This document shows positions 1 through 11,124 of a stretch of 64,000 bases of DNA, in pieces (positions within the stretch are counted from its first letter, which is position 1; the number at the start of each line of letters is the position of its first letter). The notes below the pieces were generated by a model. That model ran no database searches, was not told the DNA's origin, and saw nothing but the letters and a program-made list of their open reading frames with translations. The stretch comes from Chondrilla cf. caribensis (Eukaryota; Porifera; Demospongiae; Chondrillida; Chondrillidae), in assembly GCA_964020155.1 (NCBI GenBank), contig OZ026550.1:464501-528500 (forward strand), read 5' to 3'. The position numbers and the translations under genes are program-made.

Positions 1-68
1 TTTAGTTAGTATTTACGTACTTAAAGTTAACCAATCCGCAAAAACACCTTATGAAATGTAGATATAAA

Positions 69-786
69 CGTCCAATCTACTGGTGTGTTCTGTACTAAAT
101 GTCCAATCTACTGGTGTGTTCTGTACTAAATGTCCAATCTACTGGTGTGTTCTGTACTAAATGTCCAATCTACTGGTGTGTTCTGTACTAAATGTCCAAT
201 CTACTGGTGTGTTCTGTACTAAATGTCCAATCTACTGGTGTGTTCTGTACTAAATGTCCAATCTACTGGTGTGTTCTGTACTAAATGTCCAATCTACTGG
301 TGTGTTCTATACTAAATGTCCAATCTACTGGTGTGTTCTGTACTAAATGTCCAATCTACTGGAGTGTTCTGTACTAAATGTCCAATCTACCGATGTGTTC
401 TGTACTAAATGTCCAATCTACTGGTGTGTTCTATACTAAATGTCCAATCTACTGGTGTGTTCTGTACTAAATGTCCAATCTACCGATGTGTTCTGTACTA
501 AATGTCCAATCTACTGGTGTGTTCTGTACTAAATGTCCAATCTACTGGTGTGTTCTGTACTAAATGTCCAATCTACTGGTGTGTTCTGTACTAAATGTCC
601 AATCTACTGGTGTGTTCTGTACTAAATGTCCAATCTACTGGTGTGTTCTGTACTAAATGTCCAATCTACTGGTGTGTTCTGTACTAAATGTCCAATCTAC
701 TGGTGTGTTCTGTACTAAATGTCCAATCTACTGGTGTGTTCTGTACTAAATGTCCAATCTACTGGTGTGTTCTGTACTAAATGTCC
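69..786. repeat. 31-bp minisatellite, about 23 copies
   Basis: Head-to-tail 31-bp units, each beginning tgtccaatctactggtgtgt and ending tctgtactaaa, with a few point variants such as ctaccgatgtg and ctatacta. There are no spacers between units, so this is a satellite and not a CRISPR array. A single related unit lies at about 12131-12157, at the break of an AIG1 pseudogene. Confidence 0.95.
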
Positions 787-1097
787 TAACTTTCTGTCCA
801 TATAGTACACACAAGGTATATTGCTACATCTGAAGTATGATACATACCATCCAGTGACTATGTAGATATGACATGTACTCAAGCTTCAAAGTTACTTTGA
901 ACTTCCAACTCACTTCAGAAGTTCCAAATGCACACGAGAACTGGATTGATGTTCACATAATAGCAATAATTTATACAGTAACATTATAATAACCAGAGCA
1001 TATAAAATACATATTACACCATAAGTTAATCTGTATTAGTAGTACTAAATATAGTATATTGTGGAATAGTACAATAACATGTTTTCAATTGTGAGCA

Positions 1098-1100
<3 letters not shown>

Positions 1101-1169
<69 letters not shown>
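1101..1169. repeat. (TG)n microsatellite
   Basis: Uninterrupted TG dinucleotides just downstream of the RING-TRAF-AIG1 gene. The surrounding interval 787-1314 is otherwise AT-rich and shows no coding signal. Confidence 0.95.
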
Positions 1170-1171
<2 letters not shown>

Positions 1172-1314
1172 AAATGATAATAATATGTATATAAGCAATT
1201 ACATTTGTACACATACGAGTGGGGATGCAATAAAGAATATATTACACTCCATGTACATACATTTACACCAACATGACAGCACAGGTGGGTACATCCAGTA
1301 AAGTGTATTACATG

Positions 1315-3201
1315 TCAGTTTTGCTTCTTCATCTCGGTCATCTCGTCTTGTAAGGCTTTCACAGTCTGTGATAGTCCCTCGATTTCCTTCAATGATTGCC
1401 GATACTTCTCTGCCACCATCTCCAAGTGTTGGGACATTGCTTCTTGTAAGTGCTTTGGCATTTTCTCCCTCAGCATCTCAAAGGTGCACCCGAAGTCCTT
1501 GTAAGCACAGGGTATAGTGTGTTTAGGGCAGTCTTGTCCGAGGTGAGTCTCCAGGTACCCCTGCTTGAGAGATCTCGCCTTGCAGCGATTTGGACAGCGT
1601 AGCGGCCAATGGGGACACTTTCTCCAGTGTGCGGTGGTCAGCTCCTTGTGCGTCATTTTACACTCGCTTTCGTCTCCAAGGTAACAGAAATGACAAATCG
1701 CCTCTCGGAGGGGACATTCGAAATTCAAGTGCAGATATTCGAGGTATCTTTGATATTCTTTACCACATCCTCTGTCACATGTGATTGTATGGTACGGACA
1801 TTTTCGGCTCATGTGGTTGTCAAGGTAACGGAGTTCCCCTTCCCATTGACAGCCGTAGCAATAATGTGGGCAGTAGATGGTTCTGTCTCTGATCTGTCTT
1901 TCAGTCTTTTGATCCTTACAAGTGGCGTATCCCATTTCCGGAGTGGTGCGGCAAAGCGGACAGGATTCTCTCTTTGTTTGCTCGATGCACCGTCCGCAGA
2001 AACTCCGCCCACAGCACTGGGTGAGGACAGGGTCACTTGGCAGTTGGAGGCATATCGAACACTCATGATAGGTGAAAGATGTTAATCTCTCTCGGAAGGC
2101 GTACGAAATTCCACCCTGTTGGTAAATGTAACTCTGGGGAGGTACGTCCCCCTTGTGTTCGTTCTTCCGTTTCTGTTCCCATTTCAGTTCCCTTGCTCTG
2201 GGATCGAACCACTGCAGCAGGAGTGGATGAAACAGACCTGTTTGCCCTTTACATGTTCCAAACGCCCATATCCCATCCGCGTACCATTGGATGTTGGTGA
2301 TGACGTCATTCGGAATCAGTGAGAGTTCATCGCTGTTCCTTGCTTCATACGGGAAGAGAGCAACTCTTTCTTCACTTTCATTTCTTAGGATCAAATTCTG
2401 CAATTGCCCGCTGAGAGAGGAGAAATCAACTATAGCCAACCACAGTTGAGTGAGCCAGTCTTTGCCTGTTGGGAGAGGAATGGCTGGAGTGTTGGTTGTT
2501 GGGAGGAACTGTATTTGTTCCAGTGTGCCCCCGTTCATCACCAAGTTCAGAAGTAGTGCTTTGATCTCACTCACCCTTTGTTCCACCTTCCTGGTGAAGT
2601 GCTGAGCGTATGTTGGGTCTTGCGAAGACTTCAAATCGACACAATCGGCCAGTGTGAGAGCAACAATTACGTTATTCCAGTTGATATCACTCTTATTGCA
2701 TTCTTTGAGGAACTTTACGTCTGATTTGGAGAACTGCTTATTAAGTGGAAGGCAGAGAATGGTCAGATCGACTGTCTGATGGAATGAACCAGTACTTCCT
2801 GTACTTGGTGAACTGGGTAGCCCTTGTAAGCGCTGGAGGGCTTGCAGTACAGCTTGAAGTTCCGGCTTACCTCCAGAGCGACAATCCTCTGGCAATTGGG
2901 CCACATCATAAACGATGATGTCCTCATCCCTCACCTTGCCACTGTACGTGTTGATTTCCGGCAGGGACAAATCCTGTGTTTCTTCTCTAGTTGGAGGGAT
3001 CTCCCTGCCAATGATGTTCCTCACCAGAGTTGTCCGTCCTGTTCCCTTTCTCCCCCAAACCAGGATCCTTAGAGACCCATCCTTAACTTCTCTGACCTGA
3101 CCTGGAGCAATCAATTCTATGCTGTCTCCAAAGTTGTTTGCTCTGCGAATGCTGAGTGACTTGTAGCGACAGCCTACTCTCCTGGTCGTCGAAGTGTCCA
3201 T
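1315..3201 (-). CDS. AIG1-like GTPase / SH3-like / RING / TRAF zinc-finger fusion protein (628 aa)
   Basis: Single-exon frame with ATG at 3201 and TGA at 1315. Residues ~45-260 resemble an AIG1/GIMAP G domain: a P-loop-like GRKGTGRT (50-57, Lys replaced by Arg) and ALTLAD (181-186, matching the ALTFAD of neighbouring AIG1 proteins). The DTPG switch motif is replaced by YDVAQ. Residues ~281-333 look like an SH3 domain (ALFPYEARNSDELS, later GIWAFG and GLFHP). A C3HC4-type RING follows at ~381-417 (CSIC...CCGRSFCGRC...CPLC), then TRAF-type zinc fingers to ~590 and a short coiled coil to the end. There is no MATH domain, so it is not a complete TRAF. Known family role: RING-TRAF proteins are E3 ligases and adaptors in innate signalling. 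Inference: an E3 whose N-terminal pseudo-GTPase module senses or oligomerises. The SH3 call is the least certain. Confidence 0.85.
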   Translation of the reverse strand: MDTSTTRRVGCRYKSLSIRRANNFGDSIELIAPGQVREVKDGSLRILVWGRKGTGRTTLVRNIIGREIPPTREETQDLSLPEINTYSGKVRDEDIIVYDVAQLPEDCRSGGKPELQAVLQALQRLQGLPSSPSTGSTGSFHQTVDLTILCLPLNKQFSKSDVKFLKECNKSDINWNNVIVALTLADCVDLKSSQDPTYAQHFTRKVEQRVSEIKALLLNLVMNGGTLEQIQFLPTTNTPAIPLPTGKDWLTQLWLAIVDFSSLSGQLQNLILRNESEERVALFPYEARNSDELSLIPNDVITNIQWYADGIWAFGTCKGQTGLFHPLLLQWFDPRARELKWEQKRKNEHKGDVPPQSYIYQQGGISYAFRERLTSFTYHECSICLQLPSDPVLTQCCGRSFCGRCIEQTKRESCPLCRTTPEMGYATCKDQKTERQIRDRTIYCPHYCYGCQWEGELRYLDNHMSRKCPYHTITCDRGCGKEYQRYLEYLHLNFECPLREAICHFCYLGDESECKMTHKELTTAHWRKCPHWPLRCPNRCKARSLKQGYLETHLGQDCPKHTIPCAYKDFGCTFEMLREKMPKHLQEAMSQHLEMVAEKYRQSLKEIEGLSQTVKALQDEMTEMKKQN

Positions 3202-3413
3202 CTTTGGCAGGTTCTATGACCACATGCACCCATATGGCTGTTCATAATTGCTTTGTGTGTGCAATTTTGTTACGATGAAATTGTATCGTGTACAGCCTTA
3301 TGAAGGTGTGCAATAGTAACTGTATTGTAATACGTTTGTATATATGCATACGTAAGTACACTGCAAGTATGTATGTATGTGTAAGTATATGATATATTTT
3401 ATATATGTACAGT

Positions 3414-3556
3414 GGAACCTCTCTATAAAGGACACACTGGGAATGACCATTTTGTCCACTGTAGAGAGGTTGTCCACTCTTTAGAGGTGAATATGTATTA
3501 AAACTATAGGAAAGTCATTTTGGTGGTAGAAAGTGTCCTTTGTAGGGAGGTTATTA
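3414..3556. mobile_element. Putative pogo/Tigger-type MITE remnant
   Basis: The left end reads cagtggaacctctctataaa followed by ggacac. An imperfect inverted copy (gtgtcctttgtagggaggtta) lies about 120 bp away, next to TA. CAGT-starting ends beside TA are typical of pogo-like Tc1/mariner miniature elements. No transposase is present. Confidence 0.45.
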
Positions 3557-3957
3557 GAGTAGTGTACGTATTATGTGTGCATGTTAGTGTTCCTAATGGG
3601 CAGTGGTATGGGTTCTTGGCAGCCATTGTGGTGCACCTGTTTACACAGGAAGCCATGGTAGTGTGTAACCACTTGGCGATGTTGAAATTCTTCCTCACTT
3701 CGTTGTCATGAGACACTGCTGTGGCTTCTTGCAGAAGGGTAGTGTGTAGTGCGGTTTGTACCACGTGTGTAGAGGTTCCAATTAATTCACGGCAATTAAA
3801 CAAACATGTAGGAATAATGTCATGAATTAATAAATTTGGTAGAATACTGGAGTTGTTGTCATGTACACAAATGAATTCATGCTGGGAGAAGAGGGTGCAT
3901 GAAAGGTTCGGTGAATACTTCTATGACGACTTAATGTGAAGTCTCTGGAATTGAACT

Positions 3958-4130
3958 ATGGTAGAAACTTAATTGTTGAGACAAACACTCTTGAGACAAA
4001 TTCCTGCTTAACATTATTCGGTTTGCTGTAGTAGTGTACATGTAGTGAGCAAATCCTGATAAGTAGAACATCTGATAACAAGAACTGGTTTTGTGGGTCC
4101 CTTGTAGTTTGTCTTAACGAGTTTCCACTG
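3958..4130. mobile_element. Diverged copy of the MITE seen at 25060-25293
   Basis: The interior (gagcaaatcctgataag, then aacatctgataacaagaact) and the right end (gtttgtcttaacgagtttcc) are shared with the element at 25060-25293. The left terminal repeat is eroded. Confidence 0.55.
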
Positions 4131-4854
4131 TGAATATCCTAACTGGTGAATTTTCCCAGAAGTATGTTGAGGATTGAATCCATCTTGAACGATAATTATT
4201 GCTTAGCATTTCTGTTGTGTATCGAGTCATGACAAGGTCATACCGGCTATTAATAGGTGGAAAATCCTGACGTAAATGTGCACACACAGCATTTAAAATC
4301 CACAATATATTTAATATTAATAATCAATTTTAGATAAATTATATTCAATACCTTTGTCATAATATGCAAATAATTCCATGATAAATTATAATTATAATTT
4401 ATTTTATAACAATATTTATACTTGAAAGTACGTATTGATAAAGGAGAATGATGGTGGTATGTTTTATATGTGCATGTATGTGCAAGATACATAGATACAC
4501 ACTGTACAATGTATGCATAATATGATTTGTCTATGAGTGTATGTTTACAGGGTAGTATAGATATACACACATGCATACATGTAAAGTACTTGTGTACATA
4601 TACATACATACGTGCATGTACATACATGGAAATGATAGCTGCCTCTAAACTCACACATACACGTATGTACTTGCAATAGTAATGAACTATGCCACTCCAC
4701 TGCATATCAGAGTGAGCACACACTACAAGCACATGGTTCAGTCGTGGATACCAGCCAGCATGTACGTACGTATATACGTAGATACAAGCACCTTTTAGAG
4801 CCAGAAAATATGTTTGAGATCTCAACACAGTGAAGGAGGATGATACAAAGCACA

Positions 4855-6249
4855 TCATAAGCTTTGTGATATGAGATCGGTTGTTTCATCGAGTGATACG
4901 GCGAATCCATCCCACACCCACATTATCGCCTTGGTGATGTACTTGGCCGTCTCCAGGGGGATCCGTAGCACCGCCTGCAACCCTCTCTCGAGGACTGCAT
5001 TGAAGCGTTGGAAGTACTCTTGCTGGCGATCATCTGCTTGTTGTGGACAGTCTGGATTCTGAATGGTCCCAGGTCCAAGATTAATTATGGTGTCGTGTAT
5101 TCCGTTTGGTGATGGATGTTGATCCGATGATGGTTGTTGATCCAATGATGGTTGTTGATCTGATGATGGTTGTTGATCCAATGATGGATGTTGATCCGAT
5201 GATGGTTGTTGATCCAATGATGGATGTTGATCCGATGATGGTTGTTGATCCAATGATGGTTGTTGATCTGATGATGTTTGTTGAACCAATGATGGATGTT
5301 GATCTGATAATGGTTGTTGACTTGATGACGTTTGTTGACCCAATGATGGATGTTGATCCAATGATGGTTGTTGACTTGATGGTAATCGTGGATCAGATGA
5401 TGATTGTTCATCTGGTGATGTATTGCTATATTCAGAGATCTCCTGTGTCAGTATGACAAACTCTTCTTCCGAGGGCACTTCTCCTGGACAGGAAATCTTG
5501 CTGGCATGCATTTCTAAATACCTGAACATCTGATGAGGACTGAGAACCTCCATCACGGACAGCCACAAGGGAGTGAACCATTCTTGTCCTTCAGGAAGCT
5601 TCGTTGCATACTCTTTAGTGACAGGGAGGATTCTCAGATCTTCGTTCCTCACAGCAACTCCCACCTTTTCTCTCAGAACCTCTCCAATGTGGTCCTTCCA
5701 CTGCTTGAGTTTCCTCTGGTACACCTCTGCCGGAGGTTTGTTGCGTTCAAAGCCTGGCACCATGTCAGCGAATGTTAGAGCTATGATCACCTTTTCCCAG
5801 TCCAGGTTTAGTGCCTTGTGGTAGGTCTTGAAGGTGTGAATGTTCCCTCTGCTCATTCTCGTCTCGATCATCTTGAAACAGAAGATAACCATAGCTATTT
5901 CTTCTTTATTAAAAATTTCTTGAATCTCTTTAAGGTGAGATTCCTCCAACTGTGGATCATCACTGGTATCCCCTAGCCCTGGAGTGTCGTATATCCTCAC
6001 TGGTACTCTCTCAACAATCCCATCATGACAGGCTATTTGTGCTGTTTCAGAATGTGTGGACTCCCCAACCTTGGCTACTACCTTTCCAAGAATGTTGTTG
6101 ATTAGAGTTGACTTCCCACTGCCTGTATCCCCAATCACCAGGATTCCAAAGGTTTTCTTGCTCTGTGCTAAAGCCTTCTGAAGTAAATGGAACAATTGCT
6201 CCATTGTGGATGCATGCAACTCTCTCAGACTGATCCCTCCACTTGCCAT
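4855..6249 (-). CDS. AIG1/GIMAP-like GTPase with 12-residue repeat linker (464 aa)
   Basis: I place the start at the ATG at 6249 because its N-terminus MASGG is shared with the paralogues at 11124 and 21746; the frame is open upstream but has no earlier ATG. The G domain carries GDTGSGKS (P-loop), DTPGLGD (G3) and ALTFADM (G4-like), plus the family-typical FCFKMIETRM. After ~residue 270 comes a Ser/Gln/Pro/Asp-rich linker built of 12-residue units (SSDQHPSLDQQP type, 36 bp each). A conserved amphipathic tail with the Trp motif IMWVWD follows. AIG1 proteins are membrane-associated GTPases of immune and stress responses; the function here is inferred from family only. Confidence 0.9.
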   Translation of the reverse strand: MASGGISLRELHASTMEQLFHLLQKALAQSKKTFGILVIGDTGSGKSTLINNILGKVVAKVGESTHSETAQIACHDGIVERVPVRIYDTPGLGDTSDDPQLEESHLKEIQEIFNKEEIAMVIFCFKMIETRMSRGNIHTFKTYHKALNLDWEKVIIALTFADMVPGFERNKPPAEVYQRKLKQWKDHIGEVLREKVGVAVRNEDLRILPVTKEYATKLPEGQEWFTPLWLSVMEVLSPHQMFRYLEMHASKISCPGEVPSEEEFVILTQEISEYSNTSPDEQSSSDPRLPSSQQPSLDQHPSLGQQTSSSQQPLSDQHPSLVQQTSSDQQPSLDQQPSSDQHPSLDQQPSSDQHPSLDQQPSSDQQPSLDQQPSSDQHPSPNGIHDTIINLGPGTIQNPDCPQQADDRQQEYFQRFNAVLERGLQAVLRIPLETAKYITKAIMWVWDGFAVSLDETTDLISQSL

Positions 6250-6297
6250 ATTGCTAGAGTACTCACCGAACAGCCACAAAAGGACACAAATAGTCAA

Positions 6298-6824
6298 TCA
6301 CTTAGTCTACAAGGTCTATGACTTTCTCAAACACTACACGTACACGCTTCTCTACGCCGCTACTTTGTTGAGTCAGTACTATTTAATATTATACATACAT
6401 ATGTGTATGGATAGTGTACTAAATGTGCCTCTATGTGGCTGTGGGATTACCCATCATGGGCCCTTATTTGGCCATTTTGCAATGAATATTATTAAGCTGG
6501 CTTTCAATTTGTCACATTGGTAAGCATCATGAATATCATTATACAGTGTATACATAGTAATAATACAATACTGAGAGTGGACAGCTGAAGGGGTTTGGTG
6601 GATAGAGTGATGACAGATTGATTAAAATTCATTAATTTCATGAGATTACAACAGGTGACATGCGTAACACATGCACATGTATAAGTAAACAAACAACAAG
6701 CTGCCCAAACATGTCCGGTAACGGTGCTGACATAATGCTGATTCAAGATTATCAGGCTACACTCAGCCCACTGCTAGTGCACACGTCACAACGTTTGATG
6801 AAATTAAGTAGTAATTGAAATAAG
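6298..6824. other. Intergenic, upstream flank of an AIG1 gene
   Basis: AT-rich and without coding signal. It contains the recurrent catgaatatcattat motif at ~6528-6542, seen near several AIG1 genes of the cluster. Confidence 0.5.
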
Positions 6825-8465
6825 TTAGTGGCGTTGAGGTCTGAGATGTTCTGAGAAAAACCTTTTAATTGATTCCCATGATTGCTCGTTCCCGAATATC
6901 TTCTCCAGAACCGCTCTAAACCTTTCCCACAAGTAAGGGGACGTTAGGTCAAGGATTTGTGGCTGAAACTGATCTTTTGACATTATGGGTTTTGTCTGGC
7001 CCAGCGCTCTTATGGAATAGTGGTGTAATTTCAGAAACAGCGAAATTGCTTCCGGATTGAGATGTTCCAGGATGGACATCCACATAGGAGTGTACCACTC
7101 TTCTCCATTTGGCAGTAACTCTGAATGTCGATAAGTTGTTGGCAGTATTCGATTTTCGAGCTCTTCTGCAATGCTTTTATCCACGCCAACCTTCTTGGAC
7201 AGTGTGGTCGTGATTTCATTTCGCCACTCTTGTAATTTTTCTTCATAGGCAGGAACTTTTTCCATAGTAGGTTTGGTTTGATGGGCCATATCAGCAAATG
7301 TGAGAGCAACAAGTGTGTTGTCCCACGGAATCCCTATCTCGGTGTACTTCTTGAAATGATCTACATGCTCCGCCTTCATTCTGGTCTCAATCAGTTTGAA
7401 GCAAAAGATGATGAGAGAAAACTGACGAGATTTAAAGTCCGATTTGAGTGTCCGTAATGTTTGCGAATCAATTTCTCCGGCGTCTCCAAGTCCTGGACTG
7501 TCAAAAACTCGAATGTTCACTCCTCTAACCTTGAATTCATGCAATGCTATTTTGCTTGTGCCTGGTTTGGTCGTCTTCCCAATTTTAGCAACATCTTCTC
7601 CAATGAGGTTGTTGACTAGTGTTGACTTCCCAGATCCAGTCTCACCGATGATGAGGATCGATAGTGGTGCCTTGAGCTGGTGTAGGATATACTCGAAGGC
7701 ATCAGTGGCTGGATTGCGTGAAGGAACCTGACCTCTCACCAGTGTCTCTAACAAACGCTTTTCTTCTGGATTTGTGCAATCTAAGATTGAGTTCCACACA
7801 GGTGTCAGCCAATCCTCTCCGTTGGGTAGTTTCTGTGAACGGCTGTGAGTTGTTGGGAGTATTCTCGCTTTCAGGTCTTCTACAACTCTCTCATTTTTGA
7901 CCTCATCAGTCATGGTCTTAGTGATATCCTCCTGCCACTGCAGTAGCTTTCTTGTAAAAGTAGCATGTGGATCTTCATCGGGAAGATCTTGGTGGGCCAT
8001 GTCAGCGAAAGTGAGAGCGACGAACGTTTTGTCCCACGGAATCCCGGCATTTTGACAGTGCTTGATGGTACCCAAACTGTCATGACTAGTCTTGGTCATG
8101 TCGAAGCAAAGGATAATCAAGGAAAACTGACCAGTTTGGAAGTTATTTTTGAGCTTCTCCAGTGTCTGCAAATCCTTGCTATCGCTTAGATCTCTAACCC
8201 CAGGGGTGTAGAAAACGCGAACATTAATTTCTCTTATTTCACACTCGTGTAACGTTATGTTGGTTGTTTTCGATGTGATTGTCTGCCCAACTGTGGCCAC
8301 ATCTTCTCCAATGAGGTTTTGTACTAGAGTGGATTTCCCTGAGCCAACCTCACCGATGACCAGGATCGACAGTGGTGCTTTCAACTGGTTCAACACATGA
8401 TACTCAAAGGTGTCGATAAGCATCTGAAACCAGCTCTGCTTTGACTCAGGGTGTCCCTGTGCCAT
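6825..8465 (-). CDS. Tandem double AIG1 GTPase (546 aa)
   Basis: The first ATG in frame is at 8465 (MAQGHPES); a few codons upstream are open but lack ATG and end at a possible splice acceptor. Two AIG1 G domains lie in one chain. Domain 1 has GEVGSGKS and ALTFADM, but its G3 reads YTPGVRD instead of DTPG, so the Mg/nucleotide-sensing Asp is missing. Domain 2 keeps GETGSGKS, DSPGLGD and ALTFADM. Both begin with LKAPLSIL, a signature shared with the CARD-AIG1 protein (26665-31723) and the pseudogene at ~12.2 kb, marking a subfamily. The tail (LWERFRAVLEKIFG...W..IKRFF) also matches the CARD-AIG1 tail. Inference: a built-in pseudo-GTPase/GTPase pair mimicking an AIG1 homodimer. Confidence 0.9.
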   Translation of the reverse strand: MAQGHPESKQSWFQMLIDTFEYHVLNQLKAPLSILVIGEVGSGKSTLVQNLIGEDVATVGQTITSKTTNITLHECEIREINVRVFYTPGVRDLSDSKDLQTLEKLKNNFQTGQFSLIILCFDMTKTSHDSLGTIKHCQNAGIPWDKTFVALTFADMAHQDLPDEDPHATFTRKLLQWQEDITKTMTDEVKNERVVEDLKARILPTTHSRSQKLPNGEDWLTPVWNSILDCTNPEEKRLLETLVRGQVPSRNPATDAFEYILHQLKAPLSILIIGETGSGKSTLVNNLIGEDVAKIGKTTKPGTSKIALHEFKVRGVNIRVFDSPGLGDAGEIDSQTLRTLKSDFKSRQFSLIIFCFKLIETRMKAEHVDHFKKYTEIGIPWDNTLVALTFADMAHQTKPTMEKVPAYEEKLQEWRNEITTTLSKKVGVDKSIAEELENRILPTTYRHSELLPNGEEWYTPMWMSILEHLNPEAISLFLKLHHYSIRALGQTKPIMSKDQFQPQILDLTSPYLWERFRAVLEKIFGNEQSWESIKRFFSEHLRPQRH

Positions 8466-8840
8466 TGGTACAAGTGTGTCGCTGAAATCCACACATCAAA
8501 CAACTGTACAGTCAGCAAAACCTTATCAAAAACACTACACACTCTACTTCTGAGCACTGGAGATCTACCTAAAGGCCTTGACTGGGTGTGTCCGCTCTAT
8601 GTGACCTTTGGTCAGCCCTATCTAATATTATTCATATGTGTATGTATTGTGTATAAAACTAATACCTTCCATTATGGCTGACATGACCACCCTGGTGTAG
8701 GGTGCTATGAATACTATTAGGTGGCTCAGCACTATTCATGAATATTGTTAGGACACAGCACTGTTCATGAATATCATTAGAATGAATGTGCACGTGTATG
8801 TTCTTACTTGGAGTAAAATGGCTGAAGATGTGTTTCTTAC

Positions 8841-8947
8841 CTCCTGGTGTACAGAGACCCCTCACCACACTGTAGTGTACTCCCTGGTGTACAGAGACCC
8901 CTCACCACACTGTAGTGTACCTCCTGGTGTACAGAGACCCCTCATCT
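8841..8947. repeat. 40-bp tandem repeat, about 2.6 copies
   Basis: The unit begins acctcctggtgtacagagac and continues ccctcaccacactgtagtgt. The same unit recurs as a longer array at 13566-13763. Confidence 0.85.
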
Positions 8948-8948
8948 G

Positions 8949-9398
<450 letters not shown>

Positions 9399-10095
9399 AA
9401 GATCTACAGTATATGTAAGACCAATATGTACATATGTACGTATGTACTATACATTTTCACAATGCTGACTACTGACTACTAGTTGTAGCTCTCAGTTACC
9501 AGTACTTATGGTTATGTATACTTTTGTGGGTGCCACTTGGAATGGCCTATGGCTAACGGTTCCCACGTAAAAAAGGAATATCTGATACCTAATTTTTATG
9601 TATGACAGAAAGGAAGACTGTGTGCTTATGTGTTGTGGGAAATGCTGTAGGTTGACCATTGTGTGTATGTCCTTTTCCATGCATACAGTTGTATTTGATG
9701 TACTTCTACACCATGATAATATTACACCATAATTATTGGAAATATGCTGTACATGTTGTACAATGATAATACTTACTAATGTATTGTGAAATCGTAGTTT
9801 AATTAATAATATAATAATCTATTATAATTATTAATGCAAAAAGTTATTCCAAGAATGAAAATGCAAACATTGTGTAGTAAAATCATATTTATTTAATGTT
9901 TGTTGTTTGTAAGTAAGTATATGAGGTTATAATAACAATAATAATGCACATGATAACACCAATATATAATGTTATACATTTAAATTGTACATACGTACAT
10001 GCATGCATGTTCAATTGAACAATTAAGGCATCAAGTAGTTAACAAAGTTTATCTGTTCATGTGCATACATTGTCCAGTAAACCTTATTGAATTTA

Positions 10096-11124
10096 CTATG
10101 AAAGCCATCCTGTTATTATATTCCACCCCCACTTCACGCACTTGACAATCCCCTTGGCTGCGTAATATGGGAGTTTCAGCGTCTCAATAAAGCCCCTTTG
10201 TAGTATTTCACTCAATCGCTCATCATCTTCTGGGTTGTCCACAATTATTCTCGGTTGTGGATGAGATGGTTGTGGATGAGATGATGGTAGTTGATCTGGC
10301 ATATTATGATCCGATGCGGAGATTTGCTTATTTACGTCTCTTACTTCTTCTGGTGTTGGTGGCACTTCTGAACGTTGGACATTTTGAAAATGCATTCTCA
10401 AATAGTAGAACATATGTTCAGAATCAAGAATCTCCAGCATAGAAAACCACAAGGGTTTAAACCAGTCTTCTCCATCGGGAAGCTTTGTTGTATACTTTTT
10501 AGTGACAGGATGGATTCTGAATTCTTCCTTACTGACTGCTACTCCCACGTCTTTTCTCAGAAGGTTTACAAGGCGGTCTTTTAATTCTTTAAATTTCTCA
10601 TTGAACACCACTGCCGGCAATCGTTCTTCATCCGAATCTACTACCTTATCAGCGAACGTGAGAGCTATGATTACCTTATTCCATTTAAGGGGTAGCCTCT
10701 CCTGGTAGGTCTTAAAGGTATGAATGTGGTTTTGTCTTATTCGAGTTGTGGTCATGTTAAAACAGAAGATAACACCAGCAATATCTCCACTCTTCATAAG
10801 GTCTCCCATTTTTTTAAGATGGGCTTCCTCCGTCTTAGGATCACTTTCACAATCGAATAACCCTGGAGTATCGTATATCCTCACATCAATTCCCCGAACA
10901 TTTCCGTCGTGTTTAGTTATATCTGAAGTTTCCGCATGAGTCGTTTTCCCAACTTTGGCTACATTCTCCCCGAGAAGGTTGTTGATTAGCGTTGACTTTC
11001 CAGCACCAGTTTCACCAATGACTAGGAGTCCAAATTTCTGTTCTTTGGGTATCCAAGCCCTTTCAAGCCAGTGGAATCCATATCTAGCAAATCTATCCAT
11101 TGGCATTATTCCACCACTCGCCAT
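10096..11124 (-). CDS. AIG1/GIMAP-like GTPase, short-linker form (342 aa)
   Basis: ATG at 11124 (MASGGIMPMDRF), TAG at 10096. It has GETGAGKS, DTPGLFD, FCFNMTTTRI and ALTFADK in canonical order, then helices ending in a short Ser/His/Gln/Pro linker (only two or three HPQPS-like units, against ten or more in paralogues). The tail has the conserved ...AAKGIVKCVKWGWN motif. It is the most compact and intact AIG1 copy here, so it is a useful reference for the cluster. It lies alone between two repeat-rich intergenic stretches. Role by family: GTP-dependent, membrane-associated immune GTPase. The exact function is unknown. Confidence 0.92.
   Translation of the reverse strand: MASGGIMPMDRFARYGFHWLERAWIPKEQKFGLLVIGETGAGKSTLINNLLGENVAKVGKTTHAETSDITKHDGNVRGIDVRIYDTPGLFDCESDPKTEEAHLKKMGDLMKSGDIAGVIFCFNMTTTRIRQNHIHTFKTYQERLPLKWNKVIIALTFADKVVDSDEERLPAVVFNEKFKELKDRLVNLLRKDVGVAVSKEEFRIHPVTKKYTTKLPDGEDWFKPLWFSMLEILDSEHMFYYLRMHFQNVQRSEVPPTPEEVRDVNKQISASDHNMPDQLPSSHPQPSHPQPRIIVDNPEDDERLSEILQRGFIETLKLPYYAAKGIVKCVKWGWNIITGWLS

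Larger units (their letters stand above)
3202..4854. other. Intergenic region with MITE remnants
   Basis: No convincing coding sequence. It holds two short inverted-repeat elements (3414-3556 and 3958-4130). From 4300 to 4800 it is AT-rich with tatgtacatacata-type low complexity. It is the 5' flank of the RING-TRAF-AIG1 gene and the 3' flank of the next AIG1 gene. Confidence 0.6.

Noticed and set aside
69..786. Regular 31-bp repeats suggesting a CRISPR array
   Set aside because: Units are directly adjacent with no unique spacers, and the surrounding genes are eukaryotic.
1609..2085. 158-codon plus-strand frame
   Set aside because: Antisense shadow of the RING-TRAF coding sequence, with no recognisable motif.
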